64,000 bases of DNA from Pseudoxanthomonas sp. (lineage in GTDB: Bacteria > Pseudomonadota > Gammaproteobacteria > Xanthomonadales > Xanthomonadaceae): NCBI RefSeq assembly GCF_002863005.1, contig NZ_PKDG01000049.1, positions 124,001 to 188,000 on the forward strand. Direction: 5' to 3'. Each line of letters begins with the position of its first letter. Within the stretch, counting starts at the first letter, position 1. This document shows positions 38,231-46,065 of the stretch, one piece after another. Below the pieces are notes generated by a model. It worked only from the letters and a program-made list of their open reading frames with translations. It did not search any database and was not told the origin of the DNA. A program made the translations under genes and the position numbers.

Positions 38231-38896
38231 TCAGCCTTCGATCTGTCGTGCCGGGTCGGCCAGTTCCAGTTCGCGCAGCACCACGCCGGCCTGGGTGCGG
38301 TTGCGCACCCCAAGGCGGTCGAAGATGGCGGACAGGTGCGCCTTCACGGTGCGCTCCTGCACATCGAGGCGGTCGGCGATCTGCTTGTTCAACAGCCCCT
38401 GCGCCACCAGCGTCAGCACGCGGAACTGCTGCGGCGACAGGCTGGCCAGGCGACCGGCCAGTTCGGTGTCGTGTTCGGACGATTGCGCGCGCGCCACCGC
38501 GCCGCGCAGCGAGGCCGGCAGCCACTGCTCGCAGGCGAGCACGCTGCGGATGGCGTCGCGCAGTTCGTCCAGGCCCGAGCTTTTCGGCAGATAACCCGCA
38601 GCGCCATGGTCCAGCGCTCGGCGGACCACGCGCGGATCGTCGTTGGCGGACACCACCACGACGGCGACCGCGGGAAACTGCGCACGGATCGCCGCCAGCC
38701 CGGCCAGGCCGTGGTTGCCGGGCATGTGCAGGTCGAGCAGCACCAGATCGATGTCGTCGTGCGCTTCCAGCGTGGCGATGACGCCGTCCAGCGACTCCGC
38801 TTCGCGTACCGACAACTGCGCCACGGCATCGGCGGCCGCACCACGCAGCGCGGCCCGGAACAGCGGGTGGTCGTCGGCGATCAGTAGGTTGGGCAT
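38231..38896 (-). CDS. crbR: LuxR/NarL-type response regulator (CrbR/ErdR type)
   Basis: A 221-residue two-component regulator. The receiver domain (1-120) starts MPNLLIADDHPLF, has the phosphorylated Asp in LVLLDLHMPGNHG and Lys in GYLPKSS. The C-terminal LuxR helix-turn-helix (about 155-215) reads LSPQQFRVLTLVAQGLLNKQIA. ATG 38896 is used; the frame to 38929 adds nothing conserved. It follows bdhA by ten bases, so the two are one operon. The regulator class and the nearby SLC5 hybrid kinase indicate CrbR, the acetate-switch regulator. This is strong by architecture, not proven by sequence search. Confidence 0.78.
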   Translation of the reverse strand: MPNLLIADDHPLFRAALRGAAADAVAQLSVREAESLDGVIATLEAHDDIDLVLLDLHMPGNHGLAGLAAIRAQFPAVAVVVVSANDDPRVVRRALDHGAAGYLPKSSGLDELRDAIRSVLACEQWLPASLRGAVARAQSSEHDTELAGRLASLSPQQFRVLTLVAQGLLNKQIADRLDVQERTVKAHLSAIFDRLGVRNRTQAGVVLRELELADPARQIEG

Positions 38897-38906
38897 GCGG
38901 TGCGGC

Positions 38907-39674
38907 TTACTGCACCGTCCAGCCGCCATCCACCACGATCGTCTGGCCGGTGATGTTGCGCGCGGCCGGTGAGGTGAGGAAGGCGGTGATGCCGGCCAGT
39001 TCGTCCAGGCCGATGAACACGCCCTTCGGCATCGGCTTCAGCATCACCTGGCTGACCACGTCGGCCTCGGAGATGCCGCGCGTGCGCGCCTGGTCGGCGA
39101 TCTGCTTGTCCACCAGCGGCGTCTTCACGTAGCTGGGGCAGACGGTGTTGATGGTGATGTCGGTGTCGGCGGTTTCCAGCGCGAGCACCTTGGAGAAACC
39201 GACCAGGCCGTGCTTGGCGGCCACGTAGGCGCTCTTGTACGGGCTGGCGACCAGCGCATGGATGCTGCCGATGTTGACGATGCGGCCGAAGCCGCGTTCG
39301 CGCATGCCCGGCAGCACGGCGCGGGTCAGGCGGGCCACGCCGACCAGCATCACCTGCACGAGGAAGTCCCACTTTTCGATGGGGAAGTCCTCCAGCGGCG
39401 ACACATGCTGCAGGCCGGCGTTGTTGACCAGCACGTCGATGGGGCGCGAGACCGCCGCGAGCGCGGCATCGATGCTGTCCTGGGAGGTGACGTCCAGCGC
39501 GACCGCTTCGGCGGAACCGCCGTCGGCGCGGATTTGCGCCGCGACCGTCTCGGCGGCCGCCAGGTTGAGGTCGCTGACGATGACGTGGCGGCCCGCTTCG
39601 GCAAGCTGGGCCGCGATGCCGGCGCCGATACCGCTGGCCGCGCCGGTGATGAGGAGGGTGTGGGTCTTCTGCAT
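38907..39674 (-). CDS. bdhA: D-3-hydroxybutyrate dehydrogenase
   Basis: A 255-residue short-chain dehydrogenase that interconverts 3-hydroxybutyrate and acetoacetate with NAD. TGAASGIG (10-17) is the cofactor loop. NNAG is at 84-87. The catalytic Ser137, Tyr150 and Lys154 are in NIGSIHA and SAYVAAK. The substrate-side VNIGSIHALVASPYKSAY and NTVCPSYVKTPLVDKQI match 3-hydroxybutyrate dehydrogenases specifically. AGGAGC precedes the start. It is first in an operon with the CrbR-type regulator and divergent from the oligomer hydrolase. Confidence 0.92.
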   Translation of the reverse strand: MQKTHTLLITGAASGIGAGIAAQLAEAGRHVIVSDLNLAAAETVAAQIRADGGSAEAVALDVTSQDSIDAALAAVSRPIDVLVNNAGLQHVSPLEDFPIEKWDFLVQVMLVGVARLTRAVLPGMRERGFGRIVNIGSIHALVASPYKSAYVAAKHGLVGFSKVLALETADTDITINTVCPSYVKTPLVDKQIADQARTRGISEADVVSQVMLKPMPKGVFIGLDELAGITAFLTSPAARNITGQTIVVDGGWTVQ

Positions 39675-39727
39675 GGGGGCTCCTGCGTGCTGCGGTTAGG
39701 GTAGCAGGCACGCAGGATCCGTTCGTG

Positions 39728-39743
39728 GTACCAAAGTACGATG
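39728..39743. promoter_or_regulatory. candidate CrbR operator, copy B
   Basis: GTACCAAAGTACGATG in the 131-base divergent gap between bdhA (start 39674) and the oligomer-hydrolase gene. It differs from copy A (30828-30843) at two of 16 positions and keeps TAC-N4-GTACGATG. Binding by CrbR is inferred. Confidence 0.5.
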
Positions 39744-39770
39744 ACGGCGCTTCCCCCGAAGGGTAGTTTC

Positions 39771-39809
39771 ATGGCACTGACCGGAACCCTGGACGCTTTC
39801 CACGCATGA
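39771..39809 (+). CDS. possible 12-residue leader peptide coupled to the oligomer hydrolase
   Basis: A short frame (MALTGTLDAFHA) has GAAGGG seven bases before its ATG and ends in TGA that overlaps the hydrolase start as ATGA (39806-39809). The hydrolase itself has no good ribosome site of its own. Reinitiation from this frame may supply its translation. The peptide has no recognised function and the call rests on layout only. Confidence 0.35.
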   Translation: MALTGTLDAFHA

Positions 39810-41641
39810 ACGCGAAGACGCGCATTTCCTGCAGCCTGTTGCTCGGCGCGGCCCTGGCCGCCTGCAGCAGCGCGCCGCCCAAGCCTGAAGCGGTGGCCCA
39901 CATGATCCAACCCCAGCGTGTCACCGAGCATCGCGGTAGCGACGATCTGCTCACCGCCGGCCTGGGCCTGGAGGGCCTGCGTGCGATGGCGGCGCCCGCA
40001 TTCGCCGATCCGGTCAATCCGACGCCGGCAGAACTGCGTCGCCGAGCCATCTGGGCGAACTGGCGCGGCATCGCCGACCTGTCGCTGACCGGTGGCTACG
40101 GCCAGGCCTACGGCAACGTGGCAAGCGTGCCCGGACGCGAGTATTCCGCGCTGGCGACGGTCGCTGGCGCGAAGCAGCCGCACCGCGTGCTGGTGCAGGT
40201 GCCGGACAATTTCGATGCGACCAAGCGCTGCGTCGTGGTCACCGCGTCGTCGGGCTCCCGCGGTGTCTACGGTGCCATCGCGGTCGCTGCCCCATGGGGA
40301 CTGCCGAAAGGGTGCGCGATCGCCTACACCGACAAAGGTGCGGGCACGGACTACTTCGACCTGACCGAGCAGCGCGGGGCGCGCGAAGACGGGACGATCG
40401 GCGCGCTGGGCGACGGCACACTGGCGTTCACGCCGGATGCGCCGGTCGGTGCCAGCGGTGTCGCGGTCAAGCACGCGCACTCCAAGGACAATCCGGAGGC
40501 CGACTGGGGCCGCCACGTGAAGCAGGCCGCCGAGTTCGCGCTGGCCGCGCTGGACCAGGCGTTCCCGCAGGCGGCGCCATTCCGTTTTGACAACACGCGC
40601 GTCATCGCGGTGGGTATCTCCAATGGCGGCGGTGCCGTGCTGCGCGCCAGCGAGGAAGAAGGCGGCTGGCTGGATGCCGTGGTCGCCGGCGAACCGAACA
40701 TCCTGGCAGCCGATGCGCCGGGTGCGCGTTCGCTGTACGACTACACGACCGAAGCCGCGCTGCTGATGCCGTGCGCACTGCTGGACCTGCCGGCGGAATC
40801 GCTGCCGCAGCCGCCGCTGCGCGCGCAGGTGGAACCGCTTTGGACGGCACGCTGCGCCACGCTGAAGGCGGCAGGGCTCGTCACCGGAGGCGATGCGAAA
40901 GCGCAGGCAGCGTCGGCGCATGCACAGTTGAAAGCGAATGGCTGGACCGATGAGGCGCTGGTCGCCGGCGCACTGAGCGTGGGCTTCGACCTGTGGCGTG
41001 CGGTCGCCGTCACCTACGCCTCGGCCTATGGTCGCTACGGCGTCGGCGAGCATCCGTGCGGGCATGCGTTCTCCGCGCAGAACCCGGACTTCAGCGCACG
41101 CGCGGCGAGCGCCGCCGAACGTGCCGCGTGGTGGTCGGATGGCAGCGGCATTCCGCCGGGGGCGGGGGTGGGCATCGTGGACACGAAACTGGCGCCGCCG
41201 GACTTCACCCTGCCGGGCCTGCAGTGCCTGCGTGCACTGCAGACCGGCAGCAGCGACGATGCGCGCCGCGTGCAGGCCGGCATCGCGCAGACCGCCGCGC
41301 GCTTCCCGCGCACGCGGCGGCCGGTGGTGGTGATCCATGGCCTGGACGATGGACTGGTGCCGCCGGCGTTCTCCAGCGCGCCGTACGTGCAGGCCGCGCG
41401 CGCCGCCAATCCCGACGTGCGTTATTGGCAGGTGCGCAACGCGCAGCACTTCGATGGGTTCCTTGCACTGCCGGCCTACGGTGCGCGCTACGTTCCTCTG
41501 CTGCCTTACGTCTATGCCGCGCTGGACCAGGTCAGCGCCACCCTCGATGGCAGCCGGGAACTGCCGGCCAATGCCCTGATCAATGCCAATCCCCGTGGCG
41601 CCGGCAGCGTCGAGGCGAGCCAGTTCGCAATTCCGCGTTGA
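39806..41641 (+). CDS. D-3-hydroxybutyrate oligomer hydrolase, lipoprotein
   Basis: A 611-residue esterase that cuts 3-hydroxybutyrate dimers/oligomers to monomers. The N-terminus is a lipoprotein signal (LLLGAALAAC, Cys20), so it is membrane-anchored in the envelope. The body matches the 3HB-oligomer hydrolase family: ANWRGIADLS near residue 85, VVVTASSGSRGVYGAIA, AYTDKGAGTDYFDL, the nucleophile box VGISNGGGAV (Ser272), and a C-terminal NAQHFDGFLALP with a likely catalytic His. The start is ATG 39806. Product monomers would feed BdhA, encoded divergently. Confidence 0.86.
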   Translation: MNAKTRISCSLLLGAALAACSSAPPKPEAVAHMIQPQRVTEHRGSDDLLTAGLGLEGLRAMAAPAFADPVNPTPAELRRRAIWANWRGIADLSLTGGYGQAYGNVASVPGREYSALATVAGAKQPHRVLVQVPDNFDATKRCVVVTASSGSRGVYGAIAVAAPWGLPKGCAIAYTDKGAGTDYFDLTEQRGAREDGTIGALGDGTLAFTPDAPVGASGVAVKHAHSKDNPEADWGRHVKQAAEFALAALDQAFPQAAPFRFDNTRVIAVGISNGGGAVLRASEEEGGWLDAVVAGEPNILAADAPGARSLYDYTTEAALLMPCALLDLPAESLPQPPLRAQVEPLWTARCATLKAAGLVTGGDAKAQAASAHAQLKANGWTDEALVAGALSVGFDLWRAVAVTYASAYGRYGVGEHPCGHAFSAQNPDFSARAASAAERAAWWSDGSGIPPGAGVGIVDTKLAPPDFTLPGLQCLRALQTGSSDDARRVQAGIAQTAARFPRTRRPVVVIHGLDDGLVPPAFSSAPYVQAARAANPDVRYWQVRNAQHFDGFLALPAYGARYVPLLPYVYAALDQVSATLDGSRELPANALINANPRGAGSVEASQFAIPR

Positions 41642-41647
41642 AAGAAT

Positions 41648-41788
41648 CCTTCTCCCCGCCTGCGGGGAGAAGGTGCCCGGAGGGCGGATGAGGGGCAGGG
41701 CGCGGCGAGTCCGCGAGCGTGTAAGCATCTGGTCTTCGTTCGCCCCTCACCCGCCTTCGGCACCCTCTCCCCGTAAACGGGGCGAGGG
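41648..41788. repeat. hairpin-pair repeat element
   Basis: A 12-bp perfect hairpin (CCTTCTCCCCGC 41648-41659 / 41662-41673) and a second near-perfect one (CCCTCTCCCCGT 41763-41774 / 41777-41788) face each other. The inner flanks are also roughly complementary (GTGCCCGGAGGGCGGATGAGGGGC against GCCCCTCACCCGCC...GGCAC). The type is common between proteobacterial genes. It may also end transcription of the hydrolase gene. Confidence 0.7.
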
Positions 41789-41853
41789 GATGCGGCAACG
41801 TCTTCACCCGGTTCGGCTTACCCTGTAGGCCGTTCCTGGTCACGCGTGCCGCC

Positions 41854-42468
41854 ATGTCCCGACACTTCTCGATGATCCGCGACTTCCAGCTGGCCGACTG
41901 GTTCACGCTGGGCAACGCCTTCTGCGGCACCGGTGCGGTGTTCGCTTCCATGCGCTTCCTGCAGGAGGGCATCCTTCGCGACCTGATGATCGGCATGGCG
42001 CTCATCCCGTTGGCCTTCATCTTCGACGCACTCGATGGGCGGGTGGCACGCTGGCGCAAGCAGGCTTCGGTGCTGGGGCGCGAACTCGACTCGCTTGCCG
42101 ACGTCATCTCCTTCGGGGTCGCGCCCGCCGCACTGGCCTACGCCTGCGGCATGCAGGGCGGCTGGGACTGGCTGGTGCTGTCGTACTTCGTCGCCTGTGG
42201 CGTCAGCCGGCTGGCACGCTACAACGTCACCGCCGAAACGTTGGCCGATGGGGGCGACAAGGTGAAGTTCTTCGAGGGCACGCCCATTCCCACCAGCCTG
42301 GCCTTGGTCATCGTGCTGGCCGTCGCCGCGTACCTGGGTCATGTCGGTCCGGCGTTGTGGCTCGGTGCGGTGAAGCTGGGTCCATGGCTGTTGCACCCGC
42401 TGGTGCTGCTGTACGCCGTCTCCGGCACGCTGATGATCAGCAAGACGCTGCGCATCCCCAAGCCCTGA
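41854..42468 (+). CDS. pssA: CDP-diacylglycerol-serine O-phosphatidyltransferase
   Basis: A 204-residue integral membrane enzyme of the CDP-alcohol phosphatidyltransferase family, making phosphatidylserine. The full motif D-x2-DG-x2-AR-x8-G-x3-D-x3-D is present as DALDGRVARWRKQASVLGRE followed by LDSLAD. About six hydrophobic helices. FTLGNAFCGTGAV near the N-terminus favours PssA over other family members; phosphatidylcholine synthase is a less likely alternative. No strong ribosome site precedes ATG 41854. It lies between the hydroxybutyrate genes and the PHA synthase. Confidence 0.75.
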   Translation: MSRHFSMIRDFQLADWFTLGNAFCGTGAVFASMRFLQEGILRDLMIGMALIPLAFIFDALDGRVARWRKQASVLGRELDSLADVISFGVAPAALAYACGMQGGWDWLVLSYFVACGVSRLARYNVTAETLADGGDKVKFFEGTPIPTSLALVIVLAVAAYLGHVGPALWLGAVKLGPWLLHPLVLLYAVSGTLMISKTLRIPKP

Positions 42469-42538
42469 GCCGTGAGGTGAGGGCGCGTCATGCACGCGCC
42501 GCCGGCCGCGGCTAGAATCGGCCGGGAAGGGAGGGCAC

Positions 42539-43924
42539 ATGGCAAATTCCGTTCCACCGTGGCCGGGCGATTTCGAATCGGTGGCCAAGCAGTACTGGAG
42601 CCTATGGGGCGACGCCCTGCGACAGGCTGGCGCGACGGCGCCTGCGATGTCCATGCCCGGCGCAAATTCGGGCTGGCAGCAGACGGTCGACTGGTGGTCC
42701 AAGCTGGTGCCGGGCGGGCAGGCGCAGGTGGACGAGGCCGTGGGCCGCTTCCAGCGGCAGGCCGGCCAGTGGTTCGGGCAGATGCAGCAGGTCGCGGCCC
42801 AGTTCACCGGCCGCGACCATGACGCCAGCGACATCGGCCGCGCCTGGCGCTCCGCGCTCGGCATGGCCGATCCCGCGCCGGCCCATAATCCGTTCGCCGA
42901 CATCTTCCGCAGCATGCAGGGCGGCGCGCACGGCCTCGACGGGTGGATGCAGCAGATGCGTCCGTGGCTGGAGAACTTCCAGCGGGACGGTGATCGCTGG
43001 CTGCACCTGCCGACGTTCGGCCTGTCGCGCGAGCATCAGGAACGCTGGCAGCAGCTGGCGCAGGCCTATCAGGATTACCAGCGCCAAGTCGGCGAGTACG
43101 ACCAACTGATGCTGCAGGTGGCGCAGGATGCCTTCGCGCGCTTCGAGCGCAAGCTGGAGGAGCATGCCGAGCCCGGCCGCCAGTTGCAGAATGCCCGCGC
43201 GCTGTTCGACCTGTGGATCGATGCGGCCGAAGAGGCGTATGCGAAGGTCGCGATGTCCGACGATTTCCGCCATGCCTACGGTGGATTGGCGAATGCACAG
43301 GCCCGACTGCGGCTCGGCGTGCAGCGGGAAGTCGAGCAGGTCTGCACGCAGTTCGGCATGCCGACGCGGACCGAGGTCGATTCCGCCCATCGCAAGATCG
43401 TTGAGCTCGAACGCGCATTGCGCAAGCTGACACGGGCGGCCTCCGCACCCGTCCGCCGCGCGCCCGCGCAGCCCGCACCCGCGCCCGCGCCGGTGGAAAC
43501 CCGTTCGCCCGACGCGGCGCCGTCAGCGCGGGCCCCTGCCAAGCCGAAGGCCGCGAAAAAACGTCCTGCCGCACGACGCACGCCGGCTCCTTCGCCGAAG
43601 GCGTCGCCCAGGACGCGCGTGGCAGCGAAGAAGGTCGCGCCGAAGAAGCGTGCCGTCAGGGGGGTGGCCGCAGCGGCTCCGGCCCCTGCCAAGCGTGCGC
43701 CCGTGCGCGCCTCCACTGCCGCCGAGCGCAAGCCCGCCAGGGCGAAGACGGGGGTCGGCAAGGCGAAAGCCCGGAAGCCCACGGCGAAATCAACGAAGAA
43801 GACCATTGCGGCAGCCACCACGCCCACGTCGGTCGTATCGATGAAGGACTGGGTGGCGCGCAATGCGACGCGCGGCGCTACGGCGGGCGCGCCCAGCAAG
43901 ACGAAGCGGGGTAAGGGCAAATGA
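42539..43924 (+). CDS. phaE: class III PHA synthase subunit PhaE with a histone-like tail
   Basis: A 461-residue protein. Residues 1-295 match the PhaE subunit: Trp-rich start (PWPGDFESVAKQYWSLWGDA), LPTFGLSREHQERWQQLAQA, LFDLWIDAAEEAYAKVAMSDDF and a helical region ending with LERALRKLTRAA. PhaE activates PhaC in polyhydroxybutyrate synthesis. Residues ~300-461 are a long Ala/Lys/Pro/Arg tail of the AlgP/PhaF or histone H1 kind, absent from classical PhaE. GGGAGGG precedes ATG 42539, and a TAGAAT box is at 42513-42518. The stop overlaps phaC as ATGA. Confidence 0.85.
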   Translation: MANSVPPWPGDFESVAKQYWSLWGDALRQAGATAPAMSMPGANSGWQQTVDWWSKLVPGGQAQVDEAVGRFQRQAGQWFGQMQQVAAQFTGRDHDASDIGRAWRSALGMADPAPAHNPFADIFRSMQGGAHGLDGWMQQMRPWLENFQRDGDRWLHLPTFGLSREHQERWQQLAQAYQDYQRQVGEYDQLMLQVAQDAFARFERKLEEHAEPGRQLQNARALFDLWIDAAEEAYAKVAMSDDFRHAYGGLANAQARLRLGVQREVEQVCTQFGMPTRTEVDSAHRKIVELERALRKLTRAASAPVRRAPAQPAPAPAPVETRSPDAAPSARAPAKPKAAKKRPAARRTPAPSPKASPRTRVAAKKVAPKKRAVRGVAAAAPAPAKRAPVRASTAAERKPARAKTGVGKAKARKPTAKSTKKTIAAATTPTSVVSMKDWVARNATRGATAGAPSKTKRGKGK

Positions 43925-44991
43925 ATGGACCGCTCAACTTCAGCGCCGAGGCCCTGGCGCAGGAAGCCACCACGCTGACGCAGAAACTGTCCGCCGGCCT
44001 GCATACGCTGCCGGAGGTGGACGATGTCCACTACGGCGCCACTCCGAAGCAGGAGGTCTGGCGCGACGGCAAGGTGGTGCTGTACCGCTTCGTCGGCGAG
44101 AAGGCGCCGACGGCGAAGGTGCCGCTGCTGATCGTCTACGCGCTGGTCAACCGGCCATACATGGTCGACCTGCAGCACGACCGCTCACTGGTGAAGGGCC
44201 TGCTGGCGCAGGGCGAGGACGTCTACGTCATCGACTGGGGCTACCCGGACAGGTCCGACCGCTTCCTCGAGCTCGACGACTACATCAACCGTTTCATCGA
44301 CGGCGCGGTCGACCATCTGCGCGACAGCAGCGGCCGCGATGCGGTCAACGTGCTTGGCATCTGCCAGGGCGGGGCGTTCTCGCTGTGCTATGCCTCGCTG
44401 CACCCGGAGAAGGTCAAGAACCTGATCACGATGGTCACGCCGGTGGACTTCCACACGCCGGACAACATGCTGTCGCACTGGACGCGCGAACTGGACGTGG
44501 ACCTGTTCGTCGAAGCGCTGGGCAACGTGCCCGCCGACATGATGAACGCCTGCTACCTGATGCTGAAGCCGTTCCGGCTGAACCTGCAGAAGTACGTGGG
44601 CCTGGTCGACATCCTCGACGACAAGCGCGCGATCGAGGATTTCCTGCGGATGGAGAAGTGGATCTTCGACTCGCCGGACCTGGCGGGCGAGGCGTTCAAG
44701 CAGTTCATCACCCAGTTCTACCAGCGCAACGGTTTCATCAAGGGCGGCATCCAGATCGGCGGTGAAGCGGTCGACCTCGGCTTCGTCGACATGCCGGTGC
44801 TGAACATCTATGCCGAACAGGACCACCTGGTGCCGCCGGATGCCTCGCGTGCGCTGAAGGACGTGGTGGGCACGGCCGACTACACCGAACTGAGCTTCAA
44901 GGGCGGCCATATCGGCATTTATGTCTCCAGTCGCGCCCAGCGCGAAGTGCCTGCGGCCATCCACCATTGGCTGGGCCAGCGCGCACGATGA
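43921..44991 (+). CDS. phaC: class III poly(3-hydroxyalkanoate) synthase subunit PhaC
   Basis: A 356-residue polymerase that joins 3-hydroxyacyl-CoA into granule polyester. The lipase-like box is LGICQGG with catalytic Cys148; Asp301 (AEQDHLVPP) and His330 (KGGHIGIYV) complete the triad. These positions are within one residue of those described for the Allochromatium enzyme. The length is typical of class III. It overlaps phaE by four bases (ATGA), and the next gene overlaps its stop in the same way, indicating a coupled operon. Confidence 0.94.
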   Translation: MNGPLNFSAEALAQEATTLTQKLSAGLHTLPEVDDVHYGATPKQEVWRDGKVVLYRFVGEKAPTAKVPLLIVYALVNRPYMVDLQHDRSLVKGLLAQGEDVYVIDWGYPDRSDRFLELDDYINRFIDGAVDHLRDSSGRDAVNVLGICQGGAFSLCYASLHPEKVKNLITMVTPVDFHTPDNMLSHWTRELDVDLFVEALGNVPADMMNACYLMLKPFRLNLQKYVGLVDILDDKRAIEDFLRMEKWIFDSPDLAGEAFKQFITQFYQRNGFIKGGIQIGGEAVDLGFVDMPVLNIYAEQDHLVPPDASRALKDVVGTADYTELSFKGGHIGIYVSSRAQREVPAAIHHWLGQRAR

Positions 44992-45371
44992 AGACGTCGA
45001 CGCGACGTTTCGTCGTCCTGCTGGCTCTGCTGTTCCCGGTCGCGGCACATGCCGCGCCCTCCGCAGCGGCGAAGCGCGAGATCCAGGGGTTGATGGACGC
45101 GTTGTCGGCGTCGTCCTGCGAGTTCCAGCGCAACGGCACGTGGCACGGGCGAGACGAGGCGCGCAAGCATCTGCAGCGCAAGTACGACTACCTGCTGAAG
45201 CGCGACCTGGCCGATACCGCCGAGCAGTTCATCGAGCGCGCAGCCAGCAAGAGCAGCATCAGTGGACGCGCCTACCAGGTGCGTTGTCCGGGACAACCGG
45301 CGCAGCCGGCCGCCACCTGGTTCAAGGCGAAGCTGGACGCGCTGCGCGGTTCAGCCGCGCCGGCGCGCTGA
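44988..45371 (+). CDS. secreted DUF5329-family protein
   Basis: A 127-residue exported protein, probably periplasmic. Signal peptide about 1-23 (FVVLLALLFPVAAHAAP). The mature domain has SSCEFQRNGTWHGRDEARKHLQRKYDYLL and a second Cys in QVRC, the pattern of DUF5329. Function unknown. It starts within the phaC stop (ATGA at 44988-44991), so it is translated with the PHA operon, though a role in PHA metabolism is not evident. Confidence 0.75.
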   Translation: MKTSTRRFVVLLALLFPVAAHAAPSAAAKREIQGLMDALSASSCEFQRNGTWHGRDEARKHLQRKYDYLLKRDLADTAEQFIERAASKSSISGRAYQVRCPGQPAQPAATWFKAKLDALRGSAAPAR

Positions 45372-45410
45372 CGCGCTAGACTGGCCACGGACAACCGTGG
45401 GGAGTTGGCG

Positions 45411-45614
45411 ATGAATACCGCATCCAAGCCGTTTGCCAGGTCGCTGAACGACCGCATGATCGCGGGCGTGATGGGCGGTATCGCCCATCGCTACGGATGG
45501 AGTGCCACGCTGCTGCGGGTGCTGTTCGTGATCGTCTCCATCGCGTCGGCGGCGTTTCCCGGCATCCTCGTCTATCTGATTCTGTGGTTGCTGATGCCGA
45601 ACGAACAGGATTGA
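45411..45614 (+). CDS. PspC-domain membrane protein
   Basis: A 67-residue small membrane protein consisting of a single PspC domain: SLNDRMIAGVMGGIAHRYG followed by one to two hydrophobic helices (LLRVLFVIVSIASAAFPGILVYLILWLLMP region). It lacks the C-terminal part of true phage-shock PspC. GGGGAG is six bases before ATG 45411; TAGACT at 45377-45382 may be its -10. It is two bases from the next gene, so they form an operon. Confidence 0.85.
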   Translation: MNTASKPFARSLNDRMIAGVMGGIAHRYGWSATLLRVLFVIVSIASAAFPGILVYLILWLLMPNEQD

Positions 45615-45616
45615 GG

Positions 45617-46063
45617 ATGGCGCGGGTGGGGCGGTGGCTCGGATATGCGCTAGGCGTGGTCTGGGCCGTGCCCAATACCCTGATCGGCGCGCTGGCCGGG
45701 ATCGCGGGTCTGCCGTTCGGTGCACGCGTAGAGTGGAGTCGCAGGGACTTCGCCTTGGTCTTCCACCACTGGCCGTGGGGACCGGGCGGTGCCATCACCT
45801 TCGGCAACGTCATCCTGCACACCGGCGACACGCTGGAATCCGAGTGCATCACTTACGAGCACCGCGCTGGCCATGCCCAGCATCCGCGCATCCGCCTCGG
45901 GGACCATGAACGCGCGCACGTCTACCAGTACATGGTGCTGGGACCGCTGTTCCTGCCGGTCTACCTGCTGTGCGGCGGCGTCAGCGTGCGCAATCCTTTC
46001 GAGCGGGCAGCGGACCGTTATGCGCTGACCGGCAAGGGATGGTGGCCGTCCGGCTCACCGTAG
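45617..46063 (+). CDS. conserved membrane protein with an HExxH motif
   Basis: A 148-residue protein. An N-terminal helix pair (GYALGVVWAVPNTLIGALAG) is followed by a soluble stretch and a second helix (LGPLFLPVYLLCGG). Between them is DHERAHVYQYM, where HERAH fits the zinc-metalloprotease HExxH pattern, and later FERAADRYA could supply a third ligand. I know similar short proteins in many Proteobacteria but no named function. Protease activity is a hypothesis. It is translated just after PspC. Confidence 0.6.
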   Translation: MARVGRWLGYALGVVWAVPNTLIGALAGIAGLPFGARVEWSRRDFALVFHHWPWGPGGAITFGNVILHTGDTLESECITYEHRAGHAQHPRIRLGDHERAHVYQYMVLGPLFLPVYLLCGGVSVRNPFERAADRYALTGKGWWPSGSP

Positions 46064-46065
46064 CG

